A DNA stretch of 64,000 nucleotides from NCBI GenBank assembly GCA_963920705.1, contig OY987231.1, forward strand, positions 15,973,024 through 16,037,023, given 5' to 3'. A program made the position numbers and the translations under genes. Positions 1 to 10,086 of the stretch are shown piece after piece. A model generated the notes under the pieces. That model saw only the letters and a program-made list of their open reading frames with translations. It did not search any database and had not been told where the DNA came from. How positions within the stretch are numbered: position 1 is the stretch's first letter; each line of letters starts with the position of its first letter. This stretch comes from Odiellus spinosus (lineage: Eukaryota; Arthropoda; Arachnida; Opiliones; Phalangiidae).

Positions 1-2718
1 ATTCAGAACAAATACCGTACTACAAATGGTTATCACGGTTACCATGACAAGTTAAGAATTAAAGAATCGACAAGTAATCCTTAGCTAAAGGTCCCGGATT
101 TTTAGATGGGCTCTCTTTATTCAGTCTAAGAGATATATATATTTACTAGAATGAAAGAGACACCAGCTCGGCAGGGTGAGGAGTCTGATCATCCTCGGGT
201 ATAACGTCGAGCCTCTCACCGCCACCACCGTATCATGGCCCGTGCCTTTGGTTTGGAAAATTGAATGCAAATCTTGGGGGTGCAATCTGCTCCCCCGGGC
301 CATTACTCACCACTCGATATATTTACATCGGGTGCCCGGCGCCTACACACTGCGATGTAGAGAACCGAGATATACGAGGCGAAAGAAGAGATGCTGAAAC
401 GGCTAGCCCAACTCTAAATATACTAGAAGGGAAACGGAAGGGTTTGCCCGACTTTGATAGTGGTCTTACGTGAGATTGTAACTCGGAGTATAGGGCGAAG
501 GATCACTGCAGTCGGAATGAAGGAGAGCTTGGGGACTCAGAGAGGGGGGATTTAGTCTGAATTAGAAATGACAAGGGTGCCGGAATATTTACTTTACTCC
601 CCCGATTATACTATAGAAACATTAGAAAGAAAATGGCCGACATGACCTCCATTCCTTCAGCGAGCGACATCTGCCGGTCGCGTTACAAAACAAGGCTTAC
701 AAAACCGAATAGCCACAAAGGAATATAAGAATTTCAGCGATAAATAAACATAAGTGTTGATAGTGGTCAAATGATTGCCTTAAAGATGACTCACACCAAT
801 ATATAAAATAAATATTAGTGGTCGAGGTGGCAAATGCCTCGGAAAATTACGCTAGATGGCGTTTGTTTGAAGTATTAAGTGATAGTTGCTTTTCAGATAT
901 AAGTAATACGTTTTTAATTAGAGTAAGGTATGGTTGATTAAAACGAATAGGGTGATATAATATTATTTAAAAGTTGAAACACCCCGACTTCATCTAAGTA
1001 TATAATTTAACCAATATATATATCCAAATAATATACAAATAAGCCGAACTTTAGGGGTGGAGTTAGGGCAGATTCACTCTTTAAAGGCAACTATGTACAA
1101 ATATATAGGCTTAAAAGTCATATTGTTCCATTTGAAAAAGAAAAACTATTGTTCCGATGATCCGGTGGACTTTAAAGAGTTTCTAAATCCACATTCAAAT
1201 CGTAGTATCGGGAATATAATACATAGGCATTGGAAGCTATTTAATGGCGCGTTCTTTTCGATATATCTCGCCGAATACTCGAGCCATTCCGGTAAAGAAA
1301 GGGAAAAAAGCGTAGGAAATGGGGATTCGAAAACGAATCAATCGAAATCTCTTTTGCATGAAAAGGAAGAAAAAAAAGGGGGTGGATATACGTCGTATAA
1401 ATCGAAACGTTTCACTAAGCCTTGGCTATACGATACTCTTCTATCAAATGTATACGCGTTAATACACGATATAACCTCTACGGCACCCCGACCTGGGGAT
1501 AACTAGAGAAAAGTAACTTCTCTTCGCGCCCTTTTTCTCCTCTCCCCCTCACGGTAAAGAGATTGAAAAACGCGCGTTCGATAGTTTAATGCAGCCGTTA
1601 GGCTTAGCGACGAGAAAAAAAATATGGCCGACAAGACGCTTCGACGCTCGAGACGATTTCCCGCGCGCGCGAAAGAGCGGAAAATCTTCACGCGCCATTT
1701 CAACTCGTTGGGGCCAGGGATTAAAGACCGCCATTTTACCCGTCCGTTGAGGGAGGTTAGAATAACTCGGGCCTTAAAAAAGGGGGGAGGGACACAAGGA
1801 AGTCTATATTTTATTGGCCTTTATAAAGATGTTAGGCCGGAACTTTTTCTCAAAAAAAAAAAAAAAAAAAAACTAAGCCCGAATAAAAAGGATCATTTAT
1901 TTCTCGAACCAACGCTTCGTAATTGGTTCTAGGAGCCAGCGGAGGGAGCTTCTTCGAAACGGGATTTTAGTATTGACGGAATAAAAAGCTATTTATATTA
2001 AGGGGTTAAAAGGTCATTCAGGATACCATTCGTCTTATTCTGTAGATTCAAATTATGGAGATGCGAACAATTTTTTTTCTCACGAATTCTACCGTGAAGT
2101 CATTAATATCGCGATAATAATTAATCTTGATGGATTGTAAAAATTTAAATAATGGTGCATGATGTAAGATTTTTTAAATATACTAGAACTTGGAACAGTC
2201 GGGAATGGGTGGTTTGTGGTAATATCTGTTTTTTATCTAAGTGGTTTCCTTCAAATGGAACTTTTTCGAAATGGTGCTAAACCACTTCTGCCCCGTCGTA
2301 AAAATTTAAGGAAATTGATAATTTTATTTGATTTTTTTTTTTTTAATCGAATTCGAGTTTTGAAAATGTTTCGCGTTTGAGAAAAGTGATTAATAAAACC
2401 ATATAAATTAATTTATGCCCATATATCTTTAATTAATGAAAGATACTAATTAATATCAAAAAAACTCGACTAGGAAAAGGGGAAGGAAGCTCGGCTATTT
2501 CCTTAACAAGACGCGGTACTAACCAATCAGCGCGTTTAAAAGAAATCTGGGTGTAATGTCGACAGACAGAAATCGCCTCGTCACAAGACTACAGTCGGCA
2601 CTGAAAGGAGTTAAATTTATTTAAACTAAACTTATTGACCATAGCGATTAACTAGAAATCTTCTTTCTTAACCATGGAGTAGCATTACTTCTAAATAGCG
2701 ATATGTTGTAAAGTAGTC
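1..2718. other. Unique AT-rich DNA, no gene recognised
   Basis: No gene, RNA or transposon could be recognised here. The longest frame is a 149-codon plus-strand frame (1057-1506) with lysine-rich, low-complexity sequence and no family match. Frames at 1503-1932 are open in several frames and on both strands over a CpG-containing stretch, which is typical of chance. An A tract of about 20 lies near 1852-1871. Confidence 0.6.
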
Positions 2719-2787
2719 CCTGTAGAAGTGTTGCAACTTCTTCGCTTTGCTGTTCAGGGCGAAGCCCAACCCATTGCACCTTCGACT
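2719..2787 (+). pseudogene. Short coding-like dispersed repeat, copy 1 (family I)
   Basis: This stretch is a diverged copy of the stretches at 4490 and 27998. Read from 2719 it encodes PVEVLQLLRFAVQGE followed by AQPIAPST. Compared with the copy at 4490 it has 11 substitutions in 69 bases, with no indel, and the reading frame stays open. Its second half (GEAQPIAPS) is identical in protein to the second copy. Just after the repeat the frame meets a stop (TAG at about 2797). I do not recognise the protein family. It could be a relic exon of a multicopy gene, a C-terminal exon, or a short repeat that happens to preserve frame. The upstream sequence is not shared with the other copies. Confidence 0.4.
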
Positions 2788-4489
2788 AGAGAAAGCTAGA
2801 ACCCTAAAATCTCCCTTTTATAGCGAAGAATATAAAATTTACGATTTTGCAATTATAAACTTATCTATATATTAAATAAAGCGAATTTCAAAATTAGTAA
2901 CTTTCTTATTAGTCGGACGATTTTGGCGTTACGAGTTTCATTCGAGAACTCCCCGAATGCCTTTTTCGAAATTTAACTACCTAAAAAGGAGGATTTTTGG
3001 CGATATCTGTCCTATATAAATTCGCTAGTTTAACATAAAACTAGAGCTTCGAGAATTACAAATATTTTGAGTAAGAAGGGGGGGGGGGCTCCCCGCGGAT
3101 TCGAGCGGGGAAAGTTGGTGGAGATTTCCTAAAAATGGGACTTTTAAAAGTCAACAGTATAGCGAACGGGTGTTAGCTTTTATTAGATCTTATTCCTAAC
3201 GGGAATTCGAGAGAGAGACGACTGCAGTCATTACGAGCTCCCTCTCTCGGCCGTTGAAAACGAGCTCCGAAGCCCCGTGAGTTATGGCTTCCTTTAATGC
3301 GCTCCCAAAATTGTCGCTAACGGCGTCGGGGTCTCTCGAAATTCGACTCTCTAGTCGTATCGGCGAGCCTGGAGCGGACCCCTTAAATACTTATAAAACG
3401 GCCTGATATTATATACCGTAACTAGCGACCTCTAGCGTTCTCCGTCCGAGAATGAATATCGGTAGCTTTTAAGCGATCGGGTTTATGTATTCGAGACTAA
3501 AAACCGCTCGTCTTTCGGCCTACCAGGACAGTTCGTAGTCCTCCCTCCCTCCCCGCGTCCCTCCGTAATCGTTAAGCCTTATAGCTTTCGTCGTTAGGGG
3601 CGCTGCCAAACTGCTCTCGGTATTATCGCCGCGTCGCGTAGCCTGCCGGTGGAACGCGATTCTCTTACGAAAACCTTAATAAATTTACGACGTCGGTTCC
3701 GCTTATAAGGAAAGCGCGCTCGGTAAAAGCGTTTTCTAGCAGTAAGCGGAGATCTATTTGCTTATTGTGTACATCTGTTACCATTTGTCTTGTAAATTTT
3801 CGTCGCGGAATTGATGGCGACGATTTAGTTTTCCCGGCCATCCGAGAGCTTTCCCCTTTTCTCTAGTAGAGTCGATCGCGTACCGAGTAGAAAAGGGCTC
3901 TTATACAGAAACGCTCGGGCTTTAATGGGCGAATCTAGAGAGCCTTAACTGTAAGATAAAGCCCGTATCAATCACGTAGAGCCCTGGAAAAGCGAAAGCG
4001 CCTTGGAAAGACTCCCTTCCCATCCCGCCAAACTAGAAATCGCGCGATCGCTTTAGGCGGGGGAACTGACTATATAAGGGAAATTTAAGTCGGCGGGAAA
4101 GACACCTTTTTGTTTACGAGCCACTTCTCCCTATCCGAGAATATATAATACACTTTCGCTTCGGCATCGTTTCACGCTACGATAACTTTTAGCCCCTAAG
4201 TTACTTCCAAAAACTCTTGTAGAGTTAACGTTTTTGACATCGCGAACTATACTTTGTATATCTAGCTAGCTTTTATAGGAAACGTAGTCCACTTATATCA
4301 ACAAAAAAACATGGCAATTATCTACAATTTACCACAAATATTATTATTACTATTATTAAAAGCTAAAAAAGGAAATATATGGTTTCTGGAACATATCTTA
4401 CTTAAAATTTTAAATAAAAACCATACGAATTTAATTTATAAAGAATTAATTCAACATTTTAAAAATTGATTAAAAATTATTGGGTAACG
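2788..4489. other. Gene-free stretch with a CpG-rich patch at 3.05-4.2 kb
   Basis: No gene recognised. From about 3050 to 4200 the sequence is markedly richer in G, C and CpG than its surroundings, without tandem repetition; it starts with an 11-base G run (3078-3088) and a CCCCGC/GCGGGG hairpin. At about 4290 it gives way to very AT-rich DNA. A 52-codon frame from the ATG at 4311 (leucine-rich, low complexity) ends at 4469 and has no recognisable identity. The patch could be regulatory DNA or old repeat. Confidence 0.5.
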
Positions 4490-4561
4490 CCTGTAAAAGT
4501 GTTTCAACGTCATAGCTTTGGTGTCCATGGAGAAGCCCAACCTATTGCACCTTCGGCTTAA
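4490..4561 (+). pseudogene. Short coding-like dispersed repeat, copy 2 (family I), ends in a stop
   Basis: From 4490 the frame reads PVKVFQRHSFGVHGE then AQPIAPSA and a TAA stop at 4559-4561. It aligns without gaps to the copy at 2719 over 69 bases (about 84 percent identical) and to the copy at 27998 over 45 bases (about 80 percent). Against the copy at 27998, six of nine differences are at third codon positions, as expected for sequence that diverged under protein-level selection. The stop right after APSA suggests that this is the C-terminal end of an exon. There is no ATG and no convincing AG splice acceptor immediately upstream, and an in-frame stop lies not far upstream, so it is more likely a fragment than a live exon. 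Protein family not recognised. Confidence 0.4.
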
Positions 4562-5455
4562 AGTGAGCCCAAAGGAAATTTAGATGTAATAGGAAATTTT
4601 TATATTTTTTAAACCCTAAAAATATGATGTTTAGTAAGAAAAAAATTAACTTATGTATATTTAAAGGCAGCTTCAGGTGACCATGAATACCCAAAACATC
4701 AATGTTTGTATTAAATTAATAACAAATCATATTAATTTCTAAACTAAATTGTTTTTAAGCGTAGCAGGTCAGTAATAGAGTTAGTGTTAAATGTTCGGTT
4801 ATAATATTGATCGAAAAATCTTTACTTGAATTAGGGAATTCTCGTAAATTGGGAATAGAAAAAAAAAAACAGAGGGGAAGAAAAAGGGGAAAAGTTTTCT
4901 TAATTAAAGCTTCTAGGGAAAAAAGGGGGGAGATTCTTGCCTTGATCGCTTTTTAATTTCCGAACATTTGTCACACCAAGGGACGCCCTCGACGCGGAAT
5001 TTTCTTGTCTGGAAGTAGAAAAATTGGTTCTCGCGTAAATAGCGACAAAACCACTCACGCAAGTTTTTTTTCTACCCCCTTTTTTTTTGGCTATCTTCCA
5101 TTCTTTATAACGCCCGTATTCTTTGGCAATGTCTTTTGTTCCAAGGCAAGAAGTGGGTGTTAAACGACGCGCCAAGCGTTGTGTTCTCAAAAAAGCTTAT
5201 ACATACGTAATGGACCACCTTCTTTGATTAAGAAGCAATACCCTCCCCTCCCTCTTCAAAAAATGGGAGAGCCTTTCAAAACAATTCTTGAATAAATAAA
5301 TAATTTCACTTAACCCGAATTATTAAATCTTACGTATTTTCATAAGGGGAAATATATTTTGTGAATAGTTTGGATGACTATTTCGGTCCTCTATTAGGTT
5401 TAAAGTAATAATAAAGACTCCATTTTATCGAATTTGCTATCTTCGTAACACAATA
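4562..5455. other. AT-rich DNA, no gene recognised
   Basis: Low-complexity AT-rich sequence with several A and T runs. The only sizeable frame (minus strand, 4900-5190) is lysine/arginine-rich and without a recognisable domain. Confidence 0.5.
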
Positions 5456-5738
5456 TAGTCCTGGTCGATTTCCAAAACCGGAAGTCTAGAGAACCTCGCG
5501 AAAATTTTGGCGGGGAAAACTTTTTGTCACGTGATCGTCCGCCATCTTTTTGTAGTGTGAAAACAGCTACAGACTAACCAACGCCTCCTATACTTTATCA
5601 TATAGGAAGCGTTGGACTAACAACTTGAATTTGGTTTGTGGGAAATAAAATTAGAAATAGTCTGGCAACCTGTTACTACAAAAGGTGGCGGCGCGGCTAT
5701 GAGACAAGGGCCCATTTCCGGCAAATCGACCAGGACTA
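5456..5738. mobile_element. MITE family C, copy 1 (TA-flanked, Tc1/mariner-like ends)
   Basis: The element (5458-5736, about 279 bp) has inverted ends GTCCTGGTCGATTT / AAATCGACCAGGAC, each flanked by TA, consistent with the TA duplication of Tc1/mariner-type insertion. A second copy in the opposite orientation lies at 39427-39697, alike in both arms and different in the middle. Subterminal motifs CACGTGATCGTCCGCCATC and GGTTTGTGGGAAATAAAATT are shared. It encodes no transposase, so it is non-autonomous. Its middle carries an extra short perfect hairpin (see 5578-5615). Confidence 0.8.
5578..5615. repeat. Hairpin nested inside family C copy 1
   Basis: Arms CCAACGCCTCCTATA and TATAGGAAGCGTTGG pair over 15 bases with one mismatch around an 8-base loop. 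ACTAA occurs immediately on both sides. The family C copy at 39.4 kb has different sequence at this point, so this may be a tiny nested insertion or a diverged element core. Confidence 0.6.
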
Positions 5739-7607
5739 TTGAATCTCCGCTAAAGGGGTGCTCTCTCCATAAAAATAACCTCCTTTTACTTCTTTTATAG
5801 GGAAAATTTTGGCCACACCGGGGTCATTTGGGTTTAATAACTTATTTCTGGTTTAATAATTCTCTGATGTTTTGAAGATCTTTGTAATAAAAAAGGGGGC
5901 TTCGTTTACATACTAAATGATTTCGTCGTTGGATTTGATAAGCAAAAGACTGACATTCTAAGCAATATCATAAAGAAGACGTCGTTTTGAAACTAAGAGG
6001 AAGGGATAAAGCACGAAATTAACATCAACCCCAAAATTGGATAAAGAAATCAGAAAGGGAGAGAGAACTAGGAAAAAAAAAAAAATCCACCCTTTTATGT
6101 TTCTTTTTCGGAAATGACTTTACAGAAGGCGGCAAAAATTGGAACTTATTCTTTAGTTCTTCTGCAATCCCCATTTCTCCTATTTCTTTCCGCTTCCCCT
6201 TCTTATTTGAGCCTGTCCGATTTTTTGACGGCGCGACAAAAGACTCAAAAGCGACAAACAAAGGGAACTTCTTCGAAGGACTGTTTTGTGACAAAAGGAT
6301 AAGAAGAGGGAAAAAAAAAAAAAAAAAAAAAAAAAAAGAATCGGGGCGTATTTCAAATCTTCAAAAAAAGATGGAAAGCGCGAGGGCCAAAATTCATAAT
6401 TTTAGTTCCACCTCTAAATGACACATTGAAATGAAATTACTTGTTTTACAATCAGAAATAAAAATTGACATTACTATAGTTTCATGGAAATTAATTAATT
6501 AATTATTAATGAGTAATGAACCTATCAAAATATTCCATTTATCATTTTGACGAGACTCACGAGAGCCAGTTTATATATGCGTCTGTAAATGGTTTTCAAC
6601 TCTAATAATTTTTCCAAAACTCACGATCATATGACCCCAAGTCTATCCCTTCCATTTTACACCATGAATATGGTTAGAAAGGTCAAACGCGTCATAAAAT
6701 CATCCATTTCTAAATACAGGTTTTAAAATTAATTTACTAAAGTCGTCAAGGTGAACAACTTTGCTGATTCTCCCCAACTTGTTTCACCTAGCCTTAACCC
6801 GAGCTATATGAAATGGAACCAATAGGAAGGCGAAAATGTTGAAAATATATAAAAGGGGGGGGGGGGGGTCGAAGAAGGTGGTGGGGATTTGAAAATGGAT
6901 GAACATTGTCAACGGGTCTTCTTCGGGGCGAGCAACAATAGGCGGAGGAAAAATGTCCACCAGAAGATATCGTCTTTCTCGCGACGAAATCTGAGAAAGG
7001 TACATTTTCACTATACGGCATGGGCGTTGAACGCCCTGTCGACTCCAATGACCTCCTTTTTTTTATTTTCTCACCGACAATTTCTATTCCTTAATTATCT
7101 ATTATATCGTCAACGCTGGCTATACAGCGATGACAATTACTGTATCGTCGTGTCTTCGCCTTTAATATATATTTTTCTTCCGCGCAGGTCATTATCACAG
7201 CCGATGAATAAAGTGGACAATTCGAAACCCTTTTTCTATACTTATACGGCTATAGCTTGGTTATTCGATTCGGGTTACATTTTCAGATAATGGAGTTATG
7301 TTCGCACATCTAAAAGGCCCTGAATTTTTAGTCGAAAAGAAGCTTTAATTCTGCTCTAGAGGAGGCATAATACAACAATGGAGACCTTTAAACGTCAGAA
7401 GCTTACAGCACCTGGATGTCGGCCCCTTAAATGAGGAAGTTACGGTTTGGCCCAGGGTACAGATTCTGTTATAGATTTTCAATTCTTCATGTACGCGTGT
7501 AAGTTAAAAATTGATTTCTATCTTAATATTTAATTGTAATATTAATTGGTGAATTAAGCCTATTTTAACGATGTAAAAATCTTGTATTATGGGTTGGTAT
7601 TCTCCCT
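5739..7607. other. Gene-free stretch with long homopolymers
   Basis: No gene recognised. It holds an A run of about 27 (around 6311-6337) and a rare 14-base G run (6855-6868). Frames at 6025-6302 and 6784-7290 are open on both strands and low in complexity. A 41-codon plus-strand frame (7349-7474) has more protein-like composition but no identity. Confidence 0.5.
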
Positions 7608-8050
7608 TTAAAGGGAGGATGCAACCTAACAACAAGTGATTTTTTATCGATTCCTTATTGTTTAAATAGGCCTAATCCACTATTTAAAAAATTTTCAAAC
7701 CAATATTAAACTAGAAATAAATTTAAAACTTACCCTGAAAATAGGCTTAGTGGGATTCATGGAGCTCCGGATTTCCTCGCGTGTAAGGTCTAGCGACCAA
7801 TCGCACGCGACGTAAGTCTCGTGGAGATCTCGCGTGAACGACGGGCCTTTGCTCATTGGTCGCTAGACCTTACACGGACGCAATTCAGGATCTCCATGAA
7901 TCCCGCTAAGCCTATTTTCAGGGTAAGTTTTAAATTTATTTCTAGTTTAATATTTGCATTGTAAACTTTTTATCGGTGGATTAGGCCTATTAAAACGATA
8001 AGGAATCGATAAAAAAAATCACTTGTAATTAGGTTGCATTCTCCCTTTAA
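7608..8050. mobile_element. Foldback MITE family A, full copy flanked by TTAA
   Basis: The element (7612-8046, 435 bp) is a near-complete palindrome flanked on each side by TTAA. Its ends read AGGGAGGATGCAACCTAA and, on the other side, the complement AGGGAGAATGCAACCTAA. Inner blocks also pair, including TTAAACTAGAAATAAATTTA, AGGCTTAG(T/C)GGGATTCATG and GGTCTAGCGACCAAT. The TTAA duplication resembles piggyBac-type insertion, but the ends do not start with the CCC usual for that group, so the superfamily is open. No coding capacity. Relatives lie at 9.68, 41.56 and 45.86 kb. Confidence 0.85.
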
Positions 8051-8605
8051 ATAACAGAGCAATTTTATTTTATTGTCTTTTCGAATTAGCTAGGTTTGAA
8101 CAGATTTTCCCCTCAGATGCGAACGGAGTTCGGAGTCGTTTTTCTTCTCCTTCGAGGGTAGCAGCTCCCCACGCGCTCGACTCGAGTTATTTTCTAGAAA
8201 AAGGACGCGGACAGATTTCAAACGCTAATTGCTAGTTTTGGCGATTAGTTTACCGGCCCAGAACGCGACAGAAACGTGCTGCAGTTATTAAACGAGCTAC
8301 GTAATTAAACTCCCTTCTACATTGTGTTTTGAATAATCCTTCACAAATGCCCGCTATTTTTCTCGTCGACCTAAATCGCGCAACTTTTGTCATGGAGAGA
8401 TGTCTTAATAAACAAGCGCACGCGCAAATTCTAAGCGAGAAGGAAACACGGTTACAAAACAAATTTTGCAGCTATACCTAATTATTTTCAAGAGAGGTTA
8501 ACAGAGTGGGAAAAGATAAGGTGGGTTTACATACGATGTTATACATCATAGCGGAAGACTATTAAAACCCCCCAAAGTTGCTGAACTAGTAAATAACATA
8601 ACCGA
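8051..8605. other. No gene recognised
   Basis: Mixed-composition unique DNA. A 70-codon minus-strand frame (8250-8462) is cysteine/arginine-rich without a known pattern and is probably chance. Confidence 0.5.
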
Positions 8606-8837
8606 GTGCTCGTCTGAGGAGTCTTAGAAAGTAACCAAGGCTTAGCCGCTTAGTGATAAAGTAGAGAAGCAATCTCACTCAATTCGGGCTTCGTCTAATT
8701 GATCTCGAAAAGCAACAGCCTAGGAATTTTTTTCAATTCTTGAACATGAAACTCACGTGCTCGTCTAGGAGTCTTAGAAAGTAGCCAAGGCTTAACCACT
8801 TAGTGTTAAAGTAGAGAAGCAACCTCACTCAATTCGG
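8606..8837. repeat. Two direct copies of an ~82-bp sequence (8606-8688 and 8757-8837)
   Basis: The block starting GTGCTCGTCT and ending CTCACTCAATTCGG occurs twice with a 151-bp period, roughly 90 percent identical with one 2-base indel. It contains no shared open frame and no tRNA B-box. The first copy includes CTGAGGA and GAAA, reminiscent of a hammerhead ribozyme core, but the second copy lacks part of it. It is most simply a local duplication of unknown origin. Confidence 0.75.
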
Positions 8838-9677
8838 TTCTCGCCACTAAACGACGCTCATTAACGTCAATTTTAGTTGTTTTTTCTCCTTAATGAGATT
8901 AGTGTTAATTTTGAATATTCCTAGGAAAAACACAGTTCCTAATAACTTTTCTTCAACACAATTAGGTACTAAAATCTACGTGACTTTCGTGATATTGTAT
9001 TAAAGAACTCTGCTTTGTCGAAAAATTTGTAATAGAAAAAATCTAACAATGTTAAATCACGCGACTATTAAATGTTGGTGACCTGAAGGGTACATTAAAC
9101 CACAGCCCAAGAAAATAAATAAGAAAGTAAGAAAAAACATCGTAAAAAACTGATTTGTATTAGACATTAAACTTCTATGAAATTCCCATTAATTTAATGA
9201 CGAGCCCTGATATACAAAACATCTATCCGTATAACTGCAACGTATCAAAAATTACCCAAACGCAAATATAAGAATAACACCGCCCAAGCCTGGAGGCAAA
9301 TCTAGCGATGGACAAATGTATTCTTTCGGGGCTGGAACCCAACAGCAGCTACGTATATAAAGGCGGATGTCGGCATAGGGTATATATATATGTATATATA
9401 AATATAAAAAGAAAATACAATTTTCTAGTCAAATAATATACTCCAAATTTTCTAAAGGTTTTTGTAAGTTATTTTAGACGCGAGAGGCACCAATGTCCAT
9501 CTAGAAACACCATATTATTATTCAACATTTATACTTAAGACGCTTAGTTTAACATTAGCCCGTAAAGGAGGACAGATCTCAAATAATTTCCAAATTCAGA
9601 TATTTTGAATTTAAAAGAAGATAGCCAGTAAATATATACTTTTGGTACATGTACCTAAAAGTTTTTTAAATTGATAA
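8838..9677. other. AT-rich DNA, no gene recognised
   Basis: No frame of interest; a TA microsatellite lies around 9381-9410. Confidence 0.5.
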
Positions 9678-10086
9678 TGAAACCTAACATCAATTTACTT
9701 TTTTATCGATTTATTATCGTTTAAATAGGAATAATCCAGCAATAACAAGAATTACAAACAAATATTAAACTAGAAATAAATTTAAAACTTACCCGGAAAA
9801 TAGGCTTAGCTGGATTCATGGAGATCCTAAATCTCTTCGCATTGATGGGTCAGAGACCAATGACCAAAGGCTCACCGTTAAGTCGAGATTTCGCTTGAGA
9901 TTTCAAATAACATTCGATTGGTCGCTGACCCTTCACAATGCGTAGAAGTTTAGGATCTGCATGAATCCCGCTAAGCCTATTTTCCGGGTAAGTTTTAAAT
10001 TTATTTCTTGTTTAATATTTGTTTGTAATATTTTTCACTAGAAGTTTAGGCCTATTTAAACAATAATAAAAAAAAATCACTTGTCA
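9678..10086. mobile_element. Foldback MITE family A, diverged copy
   Basis: It shares with the copy at 7.6 kb the blocks AAATATTAAACTAGAAATAA, AGGCTTAGCTGGATTCATGG, the inner pair around GGTCGCTGACC, and the right arm CGCTAAGCCTATTTTCCGGG. The outermost GGGAG ends are gone, so borders are approximate. Roughly 400 bp, palindromic, non-coding. Confidence 0.8.

Noticed and set aside
1057..1506. 149-codon plus-strand frame
   Set aside because: Lysine- and serine-rich, no recognisable domain, no splice or promoter context; within chance length for 64 kb.
7349..7474. 41-codon plus-strand frame with mixed composition
   Set aside because: Protein-like to the eye but short, no repeat partner, no splice evidence.
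8606..8688. Hammerhead ribozyme core (CTGAGGA ... GAAA)
   Set aside because: The stem II closing pair is not right and the sister copy at 8757 lacks the core bases, so the match is probably accidental.
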